Below, piece after piece: positions 54,717 to 63,852 of a stretch of 64,000 nt of DNA. Each line of letters begins with the position of its first letter. Position 1 is the stretch's first letter. Origin of the DNA: Oscillospiraceae bacterium (GTDB lineage: Bacteria; Bacillota; Clostridia; Oscillospirales; Acutalibacteraceae); the NCBI GenBank assembly GCA_910574935.1, contig CAJTCU010000007.1, positions 94,225 through 158,224 of the forward strand, given 5' to 3'. The translations under genes were made by a program, and so were the position numbers. The notes beneath the pieces are model-generated. The model was not told where the DNA came from and searched no databases. It saw only the letters and a program-made list of their open reading frames with translations.

Positions 54717-55292
54717 CTATTTCGCCATGGACCGCAGGCGGCGCAGGGTCTCGGCCACAGGCAGTCCTACAATGTTGGGGTAATCCCCAGCAATCTCCTT
54801 CACCAGCATAACGCCTACACCCTCGATGCCATAGCCTCCTGCCCGGCCAGCAGACTCGCCCATAGCCACGTACTCGGCAATCTCTTCCTCTGTCAACGAG
54901 TAAAAGGTCACATCTGTAGCCTGATGGAATACCTGAGTCTCTCCTCCGGCGATCAGACACACTCCAGTATAAAGCTGGTGGGTACGGCCTGACAGCCGCC
55001 GCAGAGTGGTCCGGGCAGCTTCGTCATCTACGGGTTTACCAATAATCAGCCCATCAATACTTACCACCGAATCCGCCGCAATAATAACTCTGCCTGGGCA
55101 CAATGCCGCCACAGCCTGGGCCTTGCGCTGGGCCAAAGCCTCTACGGTCTCTATGGGGGTAAAGTGTTCCGGCACGGTCTCATCCACGCCGGAAACCACC
55201 ACTTCCATTCTGACCCCCGCCTGCTCCAGCAGCATCCTCCTGCTAGGAGACTGGGAGGCCAGCACAACTGTTTCCTCAATCCTCAAAGCCAT
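54717..55292 (-). CDS. maf: Maf nucleotide pyrophosphatase
   Basis: A 191-residue house-cleaning enzyme that hydrolyses non-canonical nucleoside triphosphates. VLASQSPSRRMLLEQAG, DETVPEH, IIAADSVVSIDG and AGGYGIEGVG are the family motifs. The ATG at 55292 lies inside the end of galE (17-base overlap) after AGAGGATG, so they are coupled. Confidence 0.93.
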   Translation of the reverse strand: MALRIEETVVLASQSPSRRMLLEQAGVRMEVVVSGVDETVPEHFTPIETVEALAQRKAQAVAALCPGRVIIAADSVVSIDGLIIGKPVDDEAARTTLRRLSGRTHQLYTGVCLIAGGETQVFHQATDVTFYSLTEEEIAEYVAMGESAGRAGGYGIEGVGVMLVKEIAGDYPNIVGLPVAETLRRLRSMAK

Positions 55293-56298
55293 TGGGGTTC
55301 ATCCTCTGCCAGCGTAGGGTATCCGCACACATATCATCCACGTTCTTCTTGGCGGTCCAGCCCAACTCTTCCTTGGCCAAAGTGCATTCAGCATAGCAGG
55401 TGGGGATGTCTCCCGGGCGACGGGGATCGATAACATAAGGAATATCCTTACCCGCTGCCTTAGAGAAAGCGGCAATCATCTCCAGCACAGAGATTCCCTT
55501 ACCAGTGCCCAAATTATAGATTTTTAGGCCCTTCTGACCCTTTTCAAATAGCTGCAAAGCAGCGGCATGGCCCTCGGCCAAATCTGTGACATGGATATAG
55601 TCCCGCACACCAGTGCCATCCGGAGTGGGATAGTCATCACCAAACACGTGAACCTTTTCCAGCTTACCCACCACGGTTTGAGCAATATACGGAGCTAGAT
55701 TATTAGGGATGCCATTAGGGTCCTCGCCAATCAGGCCGCTTTCATGGGCGCCTACGGGGTTGAAATACCGCAGCAGCACTGCACTAAGCTCCGGGTCAGC
55801 GGTGACACAGTCAGCCAAGATATGCTCAATCATCAGCTTCGTGTTGCCATATGGGCAGGCCGCGCTGGTTGGCAACACAGAATCCTCTTTAATAGGTACT
55901 GTAGCCGGGTCGCCATATACCGTGGCAGAGGAACTAAAGATAATATTATGCACCTTCTGTTCCGCCATAACCTTCAACAACACCAAAGTAGAGTTAATAT
56001 TATTATCATAATAACGCAAGGGTTGCGAGACAGACTCTCCCACCGCTTTAAGCCCGGCAAAGTGGATAACGGCCTGGGGCTTCTCTTTCACAAATACCTC
56101 CCGCAGCTTTTCCTCATCCCGCACGTCGCACAGATAGAAAGCGGCATCCTTACCAGTAATGTCCTTTACCCGCTGTACCGATGTCTTTTTGCTATTGCAA
56201 AGATTATCCACAATGGACACCTGATGGCCTTGATTTAGCAGCGTAACCACCGTGTGGCTGCCAATGTAGCCCGCGCCGCCTGTAACTAATATTTTCAT
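55276..56298 (-). CDS. galE: UDP-glucose 4-epimerase
   Basis: A 340-residue NAD-dependent epimerase interconverting UDP-glucose and UDP-galactose. GGAGYIGSHT binds NAD; SSSATVYG and the catalytic YGNTK follow; RYFNPVGAHESGLIGEDP is substrate-binding. Length is standard. Preceded by AGGAG and a good promoter. First gene of galE-maf-yunB. Confidence 0.96.
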   Translation of the reverse strand: MKILVTGGAGYIGSHTVVTLLNQGHQVSIVDNLCNSKKTSVQRVKDITGKDAAFYLCDVRDEEKLREVFVKEKPQAVIHFAGLKAVGESVSQPLRYYDNNINSTLVLLKVMAEQKVHNIIFSSSATVYGDPATVPIKEDSVLPTSAACPYGNTKLMIEHILADCVTADPELSAVLLRYFNPVGAHESGLIGEDPNGIPNNLAPYIAQTVVGKLEKVHVFGDDYPTPDGTGVRDYIHVTDLAEGHAAALQLFEKGQKGLKIYNLGTGKGISVLEMIAAFSKAAGKDIPYVIDPRRPGDIPTCYAECTLAKEELGWTAKKNVDDMCADTLRWQRMNPNGFED

Positions 56299-56370
56299 AA
56301 TTTGCTCCTACCTTTCTCTATATTTGATAGCTTAGATTTGAAATCTTCTAGGTTCTTTACCCTGCAAATA

Positions 56371-56399
56371 TTATAGGCAAAGATAGGGAAAAATACAAG
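56371..56399 (-). promoter_or_regulatory. galE promoter
   Basis: Minus strand TTGTAT (56394-56399), 17 bases, TATAAT (56371-56376). Confidence 0.75.
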
Positions 56400-56529
56400 A
56401 ATTTTTATAAAATTGAGCAATATATTCCTAAAAAAAAGCAAAATACTCCCAACCAAAGGAAAGGCTCTGTCGCGCATAAGATTGGCAGCATGGGGCAAGG
56501 TAAGGAGGAACTGAAGGGAGGAAAGAAGT

Positions 56530-56916
56530 ATGAGCCGAGACGGTGTGATTTTTCTGGCAGGCAGCTGTGCCTACCCTACTCTAGAAATGGCCTGGCGGGG
56601 CCACACCCATTACTCAATGGCCTTGGCTGGAGGCGTATGTCTATGTCTTATCGACCGAGTGTGTTGTGGACAGCTGAAAAATAGGAGTCTCTTTTTGCGG
56701 TGCCTGGCTGGAGCAGGGCTTATCACTGGTGTAGAGTTGGCGGCTGGGGTCGTAGTAAATGGCGTTTTTAACTTAAAGGTATGGGATTACTCCAACATGC
56801 CTCTAAATGTGCTGGGGCAGGTTTGTCTGCCCTATTCAGCGTTATGGTTCCTGCTTACACTACCAGCTATGGCCTTATGCGGCTTGTGCCGGAAATCACC
56901 GCTGCTGGAGGATTAG
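56530..56916 (+). CDS. Small multi-pass membrane protein, ABC-transporter type IV-like
   Basis: A 128-residue protein with about four hydrophobic segments. The N-terminal CAYPTLEMAWRGHTHYSMALAGGVCLCLID pattern resembles the putative ABC transporter type IV (PF06541-like) family, also called small membrane permease-like proteins; the family function is unknown. GGGAGG precedes the ATG. Single gene, divergent from galE. Confidence 0.65.
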   Translation: MSRDGVIFLAGSCAYPTLEMAWRGHTHYSMALAGGVCLCLIDRVCCGQLKNRSLFLRCLAGAGLITGVELAAGVVVNGVFNLKVWDYSNMPLNVLGQVCLPYSALWFLLTLPAMALCGLCRKSPLLED

Positions 56917-57013
56917 GAGTTATTTTGAAGAAACCATATTGCCAAAAAAGGTTGCTAAAAAAGAGAAAAAGGTTAAGGCTGATGTCCCCATAAAAATTTT
57001 TCCGAAAAAAGGA

Positions 57014-57043
57014 TTGACATCCCATGGTGAATTGTGGTAATAT
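57014..57043 (+). promoter_or_regulatory. Promoter of the tRNA-Ser pair
   Basis: TTGACA (57014-57019), 18 bases, TAATAT (57038-57043), about 20 bases before the first tRNA. Confidence 0.75.
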
Positions 57044-57062
57044 GTATAGGCATCAGAGAGAT

Positions 57063-57151
57063 GGAGAGGTGTCCGAGTGGTTTAAGGAGCTAGTCTTGAA
57101 AACTAGTGATCCCGCAAGGGACCAAGAGTTCGAATCTCTTCCTCTCCGCCA
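57063..57151 (+). tRNA. tRNA-Ser (anticodon TGA)
   Basis: Acceptor stem GGAGAGG/CCTCTCC, anticodon loop CTTGAAA with anticodon TGA, a long variable arm (ATCCCGCAAGGGAC) typical of class II tRNA, T arm AGAGTTCGAATCTCT, and encoded CCA at 57149-57151. Confidence 0.96.
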
Positions 57152-57213
57152 ATTTGTTTATTTTTTAGTTTATATAGAGTTTTTCCTTGGAGGAAAGAAA
57201 TAATTCACTTTTG

Positions 57214-57302
57214 GAGAAGTACCCAAGTGGTGAAGGGGCTCCCCTGCTAAGGGAGTAGGTCGGGAAACCGGCGCATGGGTTCAAATCCCATCTTCTCCGC
57301 CA
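57214..57302 (+). tRNA. tRNA-Ser (anticodon GCT)
   Basis: Acceptor stem GGAGAAG/CTTCTCC, anticodon loop CTGCTAA with anticodon GCT, long variable arm (TAGGTCGGGAAACCGGC), T arm with GGTTCAAAT, and encoded CCA at 57300-57302. It follows the TGA isoacceptor by 62 bases and shares its promoter. Confidence 0.96.
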
Positions 57303-57327
57303 TCAAGAGTCAAAATGACTCTTCTCG

Positions 57328-57360
57328 AAGAAACCCGCGTTATAACGCGGGTTTCTTTTT
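57328..57360 (+). terminator. Terminator after the tRNA pair
   Basis: A perfect 12-base GC-rich stem starting GAAACCCGCGTT with a two-base-centred loop is followed by T6. The remaining stretch to 57594 is A/T-rich with nothing recognisable. Confidence 0.9.
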
Positions 57361-57594
57361 TGAAAGCTTGAGATTTCGAAAAGATAATAATTTGCAGTTG
57401 CAAGTAAATGTTTTCACACATCCATTCCCCATCTTACTTCTCTTTTTGGAAAATAGCGTGAATATCTGCGTCATAATACTCCCGTATAAAAAATGCCTCT
57501 ATCTTACTCTAAAATCATGCAATCATCCCAACATTTTAGATAAATATAGAAGAAAATCTATTCTGTAAGGCAACTGATACGTCTTTCCATAAAA

Positions 57595-57623
57595 TTGACT
57601 TTTCCTCGCGTTCATGTTATACT
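57595..57623 (+). promoter_or_regulatory. Promoter of the LTA-synthase-like gene
   Basis: TTGACT (57595-57600), 17 bases, TATACT (57618-57623); start about 30 bases before the gene. Confidence 0.8.
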
Positions 57624-57660
57624 GAAAAAATGAAAATTCCCTTTAGATTGGCGTGATTCT

Positions 57661-59547
57661 ATGGAACAAAAGACCTCCCGGCGGGTGCCGGTTTTTCGTT
57701 TAGGGCTAGGCTGGTGCCTGGCTCTTACACTTCCGTTGGCCCTGGCAGAGATGTTGCTGGCCCTATATATTCAGCCCGGCCCACTGCGTCCCCTGCTCTC
57801 TTATATGAAAGACCATCTTCTCCTAGTGCTCCTAAACTTCCTTCCCTTCTGGCTGCTAACCCTATGTGGGTATTTTTTATTTGCCAATCCCTTTTTTGCG
57901 TCGGCTCTAGTTGGCGGGGTGGGAGGCGTTCTATCCATCGTGAACCGGACCATGGTGGAAAAGCGGGACGAGCCTCTCTCGCCAAAGGATTTCGGCCTCT
58001 TGAAAGAGGCCGGCGATGCCATACAAAGCTATGATCTAAACCTACATGTTCCCTCTATTGTCATGACCGTCCTCTTTGTGGTTATCATGTTTTTAATTGG
58101 GCTGATTTTTCGGGGCAAACGTCCGCTTACCCTCTGGTGGAAAAATCTCTGCTTCGCTCTTCTAGGTGCAGCGGTCTCCTTTGGGATATTAGTGGGCTGC
58201 ATCCGTACTGTGTACAGTTCTAAAGAGCTCCACGAATCCTTTCCCATCCGGGCCCAGTATCATATGACCAGCATCTACGAGCAGTTGGGGTTCCCCTACT
58301 GTTTCTGCTACCACTTTAACACCTATCAAGTGGAGAAACCCGAAGGCTTTTCGGCCCAAGAAGCGGCTAGCTACGCCCAACAGCACCCGGTTTCTGATGA
58401 CCAGGGCCTGCCGGTTAATGTGATCCTTGTCATGAACGAAGCTTTCTCTGATGTTACCAATTTCGAAGCTTTCGACTATCCTGAGGGGCAAGAACCCTTA
58501 CAGTTCTTCAACTCTTTAAAGAACTCGGATCAGGCCATTACTGGCCATATCGTAGTACCGAATTTCGGTGCAGGTACCGCAAACACAGAGTTTGACGTGA
58601 TCACCGGTATGCAGACCAACATGATCAGCGAGACCGGGGCCTCGGCTTTTCGGGTGCTGAATCATGATGTAGAAAGCATTTTCCGGATATTTTTAGAGGA
58701 CGGCTATCAGACGGAATTTATCCACCCTGGGCAGGAATGGTTCTATAACCGCCAAAATGTATATAAGTATTTTGGTGCGGAAAAACTGATGTTTTCTCAA
58801 GAGTTCTCTGAGGCAGAGCGTCTTGGCCAATGGGTAACGGATGCGGCGGTGCTGGACGTACTAAAAGCAGAGTATGAGGCCGCGGTAGCTGCAAACCAGC
58901 CGTACTTTAACTATACCGTTACGATTCAGAACCATATGAGCTACTCCACAGAAAAATATGGTGATCTGGTGGTTCCTCAGGCCCCCATGAACCAGGATAT
59001 AGAAGAAAAAGCCCACTCTATGCTCTCTGTGTACGCAAAAGGCGTCCGAGACGCAGATCAAATGCTGGAAGATTTAACTGAATACTATTCTAGCCGGCCA
59101 GAACCAGTGCTGCTGGTGTTTTTTGGCGACCACTTGCCTAACTTAGGCGATAGCTATTACTGTTATCAACAGATGGGCATGGAAGTGGGCGAGGGAAAAA
59201 ATCCCGAGGCCACCCTGCGCACTTATAAGACCCCCTATGTGATCTGGGTCAATCACGCTGCGGTAGAACAGCTGAACTTCTCCCAAGCGAAGGAAGCCTT
59301 AGACCTGCCTTCAGACCATGTAATTAATGCCAACTACCTGGGTGCCGTCATCCTAGAATTAACTGGCCGCCGGGACGCCAACAGCTTCTTCTCCTACCTC
59401 AACGACCTGCGTCGGGAGCTGCCCGTTCTGCACAAAAGTGTGGGACGTGGTGCGGACAACCGTCTGTTTGAGGAGCTTCCGGAACAATATGAAGAAGTTG
59501 TACGAAAGATGCGGTTTTGGCAATATTACCGACTAAAAATAGAATAA
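57661..59547 (+). CDS. LTA synthase family protein (sulfatase/alkaline phosphatase fold)
   Basis: A 628-residue membrane protein. Five N-terminal membrane segments (to about residue 180) precede an extracellular sulfatase-type domain. VILVMNEAFSDVTNFE holds the metal Glu, FGAGTANTEFDVITG the catalytic Thr, and LVFFGDHLPNLG the Asp-His metal pair. Enzymes of this family add glycerol phosphate to lipoteichoic acid or phosphoglycerol to other glycans. Which of these applies is unknown. Weak ribosome site GGCGTG. Single gene with own promoter and terminator. Confidence 0.88.
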   Translation: MEQKTSRRVPVFRLGLGWCLALTLPLALAEMLLALYIQPGPLRPLLSYMKDHLLLVLLNFLPFWLLTLCGYFLFANPFFASALVGGVGGVLSIVNRTMVEKRDEPLSPKDFGLLKEAGDAIQSYDLNLHVPSIVMTVLFVVIMFLIGLIFRGKRPLTLWWKNLCFALLGAAVSFGILVGCIRTVYSSKELHESFPIRAQYHMTSIYEQLGFPYCFCYHFNTYQVEKPEGFSAQEAASYAQQHPVSDDQGLPVNVILVMNEAFSDVTNFEAFDYPEGQEPLQFFNSLKNSDQAITGHIVVPNFGAGTANTEFDVITGMQTNMISETGASAFRVLNHDVESIFRIFLEDGYQTEFIHPGQEWFYNRQNVYKYFGAEKLMFSQEFSEAERLGQWVTDAAVLDVLKAEYEAAVAANQPYFNYTVTIQNHMSYSTEKYGDLVVPQAPMNQDIEEKAHSMLSVYAKGVRDADQMLEDLTEYYSSRPEPVLLVFFGDHLPNLGDSYYCYQQMGMEVGEGKNPEATLRTYKTPYVIWVNHAAVEQLNFSQAKEALDLPSDHVINANYLGAVILELTGRRDANSFFSYLNDLRRELPVLHKSVGRGADNRLFEELPEQYEEVVRKMRFWQYYRLKIE

Positions 59548-59559
59548 ATCACCTTAAAG

Positions 59560-59596
59560 AAGGCCTTCGCCAGATCACTTGGCAGAGGCCTTTTCT
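59560..59596 (+). terminator. Terminator after the LTA-synthase-like gene
   Basis: AAGGCCT (59560-59566) with an inner GCCA/TGGC pair and AGGCCTT (59586-59592), then TTTTCT. Confidence 0.75.
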
Positions 59597-59685
59597 ATAA
59601 TTTCAGATTTAGTTTCTGCACCCAGATTTTTTCACACGCTGTTGCAAAGTGCCAACTCTACCCCTCCATGAGTTTATGCTATCCG

Positions 59686-60183
59686 TTACTGGCGAGTACT
59701 TCCTTTTTCCCCAACACCACCAGTGTCCACCCAGCCGCTTTCCCTTTTTCCATCCCGCTCATAGGTCATATAAACCGGTGAACGGGACTTACTGTCTGTT
59801 AGCTCTTGAAACGCCTCAGGGCTTAGCCAATACTGCTGTCCAGCTCCTTCCAACCTAATTCCATAACATTGGGCCAAATATTCTTCTGAAAGCTCTGTTA
59901 CAGTCAATGTCATTTTTTCGCCGATAAGGACGTATTCCCTTTGTTTACTTACACCAATCACTCCTTCCATTGAGTGTAGTCCCTTGATCTTTGTATTCAG
60001 CAAGCTGCCAGAGACCTGCGCCTTCAAAATGTACTCCACCGGTTTATTGGCCAAAACGGCATATTCGCCTACCTGCCCTATCATCTCTACCGCAAACCAT
60101 CCGGCCAGTAGAAACATCCACAGGGCCAGCTTTACCTTATCGTTCTGCCGCCTCAGGTTCCAAAGCTTTTTCACTCTCCCCAT
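59686..60183 (-). CDS. Uncharacterised membrane-anchored protein of the ABC operon
   Basis: A 165-residue protein that I do not recognise. A basic N-terminus is followed by one membrane segment (LALWMFLLAGWFAVEMIG) and a soluble outer domain with a Tyr/Trp-rich centre. It overlaps the end of the preceding frameshifted gene by 13 bases, so it belongs to the same operon. It may be an accessory to the exporter. No lipobox. The reading frame is intact, unlike three others in the operon. Confidence 0.7.
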   Translation of the reverse strand: MGRVKKLWNLRRQNDKVKLALWMFLLAGWFAVEMIGQVGEYAVLANKPVEYILKAQVSGSLLNTKIKGLHSMEGVIGVSKQREYVLIGEKMTLTVTELSEEYLAQCYGIRLEGAGQQYWLSPEAFQELTDSKSRSPVYMTYERDGKRESGWVDTGGVGEKGSTRQ

Positions 60184-61540
60184 GGTCTACGCCTCTGAAT
60201 CGCTTTCCCAAAAAAGTAAGCGCCAAATCCCAATGCTACCGCCCCCACAGCCGCCACAATCAGCCACCACTGCCCGAGATTATCCTGTTGAACCGGCGTC
60301 ATCTCCGTAAATGGAGACTTGATATTCATTGTGAAATTTTCCTCCTGGCTTATTTGGTTGCCCGCCTCATCCTCATACAAATAGGTAATCCTCCCATCGG
60401 TTTGCCCGTAGGAAAATCTCCTTGCGTCAAACTAGTGATCTGCACCTGTAGGGGTTTTTCTGCGGAAGTTCCTCCGTCTAGGTCTCCAAAGAATGCCGTG
60501 CCGCTGGGTAAAAGTCCGTCTGCCTCCAGAGCAGCCCGCACATTGTAAGCCTTGGCATGGCTTAAGTTAATGGCTTGTACATTCACCTCCACTATATCAG
60601 AGATAACCACCTCGTTAGGCAGCTGCATAAGGGCAAACTCCATTTCCAGCGGTTGACGAATATTTACCCGAGCGCTGCCGGTTCCCGCACCAGTTAGTCC
60701 TTTGCCATAGGCAAAATCGTAGCTTAATGGAATTACATACTGTCCGGCCGGCGTTTCTGGCCTCACGGTATACTCATAGGTCACTTCTATTGTTCCACCC
60801 GCAGCCATATCACCAATGTAAACACTGTCCGCTGGACTGGCCAGAGCAAAGTTTTCCCCAGGAGAACCTGCCATAACCATCATATTTTCTAACGCCTCGG
60901 TCTTGCTAGTATTCAGCAGGATCACCGTTACCCGCAACCTATCTCCAGCATTGACGATTCCGGGCTCTGCGCCCTCTTCCAGCGAAACTGCCTGGCAGGA
61001 CTGCACAAGAATTTTCGGCCCCAGCACCACTGGTTCTGAAATGGGCTCTGGAACCACTACAGGCCCGGGAGTGGCGTTAGGATCTTTTCCATCATTTACT
61101 TTTTGCTCGGTCCGTTCCACAGTTTTTTCATAGTTTTTTGTAACAAAAGGTCCGGTGGTCTCTCCTAATCCCACTTTTGCACGCAGACAATCGCCCTGCA
61201 ACTGGCCATCGCATAGCAGCGGCAGAATCACTGTGACTACCCCCTTCTCCACTGTGGGAACATATCCCTGGGAGTAGCCCCTCTCCATCTTTTCATACCG
61301 ATGTTTATTATCAATATACAGCCTTGCCAGTTCGGTGTCGGACTGGCTGTCCAAGGGTGGGGCAGTGCTGGGATGAATGCTCGGGATAGGTTCCGGGGTC
61401 AATAGAGGAGTGGGATCTGGCTCTGCTGAAGATACCAACTCCTCTGGTGGCTCAGACGCGCCTTCTGCTAAAATAGCCGAGGGCAAAAAAAGCACAAAGA
61501 AGCACATTGCCAGAAGAAGAGTGATCATTTGTTTTCTCAT
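60171..61540 (-). pseudogene. Secreted CARDB/NEW3-like protein with a C-terminal membrane anchor, frameshifted
   Basis: One gene read in two frames. The first frame (61540 to 60350) has a signal peptide (ITLLLAMCFFVLFLPSAILA), a Pro/Glu/Ser linker, and repeated beta-sandwich segments such as IVNAGDRLRVTVILLNTSKTEAL typical of CARDB/NEW3 domains. It then ends early in an unlikely tail. After one missing T in the run at 60413-60416 the next frame continues naturally (SYGQTDGRITYLYED) to a membrane anchor GQWWLIVAAVGAVALGFGAYF and stops at 60171. It starts by ATGA overlap with the ABC ATPase gene. Confidence 0.8.
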
Positions 61541-62205
61541 ATAAATCTTTCCTTTCCGTTTGGCGGTAGAGGTGCTCTCTCCACATCCATCTCAAAAACC
61601 TGGTCACACAAAATACGGATATCCTCTCCATTATGGCTAGCCAGCAGGATAGCCTTACCCTGTTCCCGCCGTTCACACAAAACTTGCCGCATCTCCTCCA
61701 CAGTAGATTTGTCCAAACCATTAAAGGGTTCATCCAAAACCAGCACCGCGGGATTTTCCATAATGGCCTGGGCAATGCCCAGGCGCTGCCTCATACCAAG
61801 CGAGTACTTTCCTACAGCCCTGTACATGCTTTTACTTAGGCCTACCTGGTCCAGCGCCTCCAAAATCTCCTTTTTGCCAATTCTGCCCTTTAACGACGCC
61901 AAAGTCTTTAGATTTCGGTATCCGCTCATGCTGGGAATGAACCCTGGAGTTTCGATGATAATTCCCAGGCTGTCCGGAAAATCGCAGTCCCTCCCCACTC
62001 TTCTGCCATTTACAGTAACCATGCCCTGATCTGGTCGAAGAAACCCACAAATGCACTTCATCAGCACCGTTTTCCCGCTGCCGTTGTTTCCTACCACGCC
62101 TACGATTTCTTCAGGAGAGATGGTCATGCTTATGTCTCTCAGTACCTGTTCCTTTCCAAATGACTTGTATACGTGTTCTACAAGAATGCCCCCCATCCCT
62201 GTCAT
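61537..62205 (-). CDS. ABC transporter ATP-binding protein
   Basis: A 222-residue ATPase of the ABC-2 exporter type. Walker A GNNGSGKT, Q-loop IIETPGF, signature YSLGMRQR, Walker B AVLVLDEPFNGLD and the switch histidine in LLASHN are all present. AGAAGGGAG precedes the ATG. It lies between two permease genes and the secreted CARDB-like gene. It is the only intact core gene of the exporter. Confidence 0.93.
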   Translation of the reverse strand: MTGMGGILVEHVYKSFGKEQVLRDISMTISPEEIVGVVGNNGSGKTVLMKCICGFLRPDQGMVTVNGRRVGRDCDFPDSLGIIIETPGFIPSMSGYRNLKTLASLKGRIGKKEILEALDQVGLSKSMYRAVGKYSLGMRQRLGIAQAIMENPAVLVLDEPFNGLDKSTVEEMRQVLCERREQGKAILLASHNGEDIRILCDQVFEMDVERAPLPPNGKERFI

Positions 62206-62266
62206 AGTGTGCGCTCCCTTCTGGACAAGTTGTCCTTTTCATAATCTCCTAAAAAATCCTCCGCCT

Positions 62267-63159
62267 CTACCGCTCTGTGCCAGTGAAATGGAAAGAGTAG
62301 CTTCTTACCCGCCAAAAGGCCAACAGATATATCGTCAGGCTGGCTTTGGTAAAAATCAGGTAGGAATCCGCCAGCCTGGGAAGGTTGTCATATCCGAAAT
62401 TGTGCATATAGTAAGTGGCATGATTTAAAGGGGACAGCCAACCACACAGGATGTTTGCCACACCAGCCTGGTACGGGTCTAGGCTAAGCCAGTCGATGAG
62501 AATCTGCGGAGTCAGAAAAAAACCGAATCCGCTGAGCACCGCCCCCGCCACCATACCTATCGCCCTTTCAGAAGATTAAAAAAGAAAATTACCGCCGAAA
62601 GAACCAGAGAGTAACCCAGAACCAGCAAAAAAATATGGACTGTACAGCGGTATGGAAAGGTCAGCTCCAGTACCTTTACAAAAGCTGGCACTGCGATGCT
62701 CTCTCCAATGGAGGAATATCCTAGTATTGCCGCCGTATTACTCCACAGATCTGCCCTGTAAGCCTGCGCTCCCGCCAGCAAGCAAGTGGAAAGCAGGATA
62801 AATCCCACAAAAAGTAGAGTGGCTAAGACCAAGTATAGAATTTGCCCCGCCATCCAGCAAAACCGATTGATACGCACTAAAAACAGTGGCACTTCGTTGC
62901 TCAGGTTAGGCAAGTCGGCAAACAAGAGCAGTAGACATAGAGAAATAAGCAAAATAGACGTCGCATCTCCAAAGGTCCAAATGAAAGGCTCAAATATTTG
63001 CAGCACCGTGTTTTGCTCCTGGGCAAAGTCCACCACCTTGCCTGAAAGAAGAAAACATGCCACAAACCCTAACCCAAAGGCCAGCCATATCTGGGGGCTG
63101 TGCCTCCACCGGCCAAAATTCGTTATGGCCGTAATTCCGATCTGCCGCAATTTACGCAT
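62267..63159 (-). pseudogene. ABC-2 type permease, frameshifted
   Basis: A membrane protein in two frames. The first 200 codons (63159 to 62557) contain about five membrane segments and end NLLKGR-stop. Restoring one G in the run 62563-62565 joins it to a second frame (NLLKGAIGMVAGAVLSGFG) that runs to 62267 and adds a last membrane segment and the WLSPLNHATYYMHNFGY loop typical of ABC-2 permeases. Intact length would be about 298 residues. It overlaps the next upstream permease by eight bases. Confidence 0.78.
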
Positions 63160-63771
63160 GTTCCACCCTCCTCTGCAAAACGCTATAGTGCCACAGTCCT
63201 AGCACCAGAATCACCCCACTAAGTAAGACCATTACGCCCTTGTTACCCCACACCCAGGTATGCTGCGGACTTAACCACTCATAAGGATATAGACAATAAA
63301 GGCCCGGCCAGTAGCGCTCGCAGATAATTATCAGAAAATAGTAGATCACAAAGCTCCCTCCATAAGCCAGGTATTTGCTATTGGAAAGGGCAGCCAGCAC
63401 CGCGGCCACTGCTGCCCACACTGCGGATGAGAGAAACAACAGGCCATAGTCGCTGGGCTGCCCTTTCTTCACTGCACAGAAAAGCCACGCTGACAAAACC
63501 TCCACACCTCCACCGGAAACTCCGCAGGCCAAAAACTTTCCCCAAATATATCCCCGCATACGGCCACGTACCAGCGCAAGTTTAAAAAAACCACCCTTAT
63601 AATCATCCAGCCAGCCGCAGGCATACGGCAAGGTACAGATAATAGGTACCGTCATTTTATAGAGGATAGAATCTACCCCCTGGCACCAAAGTACAATGAA
63701 TTGTAGCATCGCTCCTAGGAAAAGCGAAAGGAAAACACCGCACGTCGTAGGTCTGTTTCAAAACTGTTCAT
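63152..63771 (-). pseudogene. ABC-2 type permease, frameshifted near the start
   Basis: A membrane protein with its start in another frame. ATG at 63771 gives MNSFETDLRRAVFSFRFS then a stop at 63715. Restoring one T in the run 63720-63723 continues as RFFLGAMLQFIVLW in the frame that runs to 63152 with about five membrane segments. MNSFETDLRRAVFS is the usual cytoplasmic start of ABC-2 permeases. Without the correction a 185-residue protein from 63709 would lack the first segment. First permease of the operon. Confidence 0.75.
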
Positions 63772-63852
63772 TACATCACCAAAAAAAGACGCCAAACTTA
63801 GGTTGCGCCCATAGTTTAACATCTTTTGTCTCATCAAGTATTCAGGAAACTA

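Noticed and set aside
60350..60380. A separate 69-residue membrane protein gene starting at 60380
   Set aside because: Its sequence reads as the natural continuation of the CARDB-like protein after a one-base shift, and it has no ribosome site at the apparent start.
62267..62554. A separate 95-residue membrane protein after the permease
   Set aside because: It completes the preceding permease when one G is restored; as a stand-alone gene it would lack the family N-terminus.
63741..63771. TAGGTCTGTTTCAAAA resembles the ends of the inverted-repeat elements at 49.6 and 53.9 kb
   Set aside because: It is the start of the permease gene (MNSFETDLRR) on the minus strand, and no second arm or internal homology is present.
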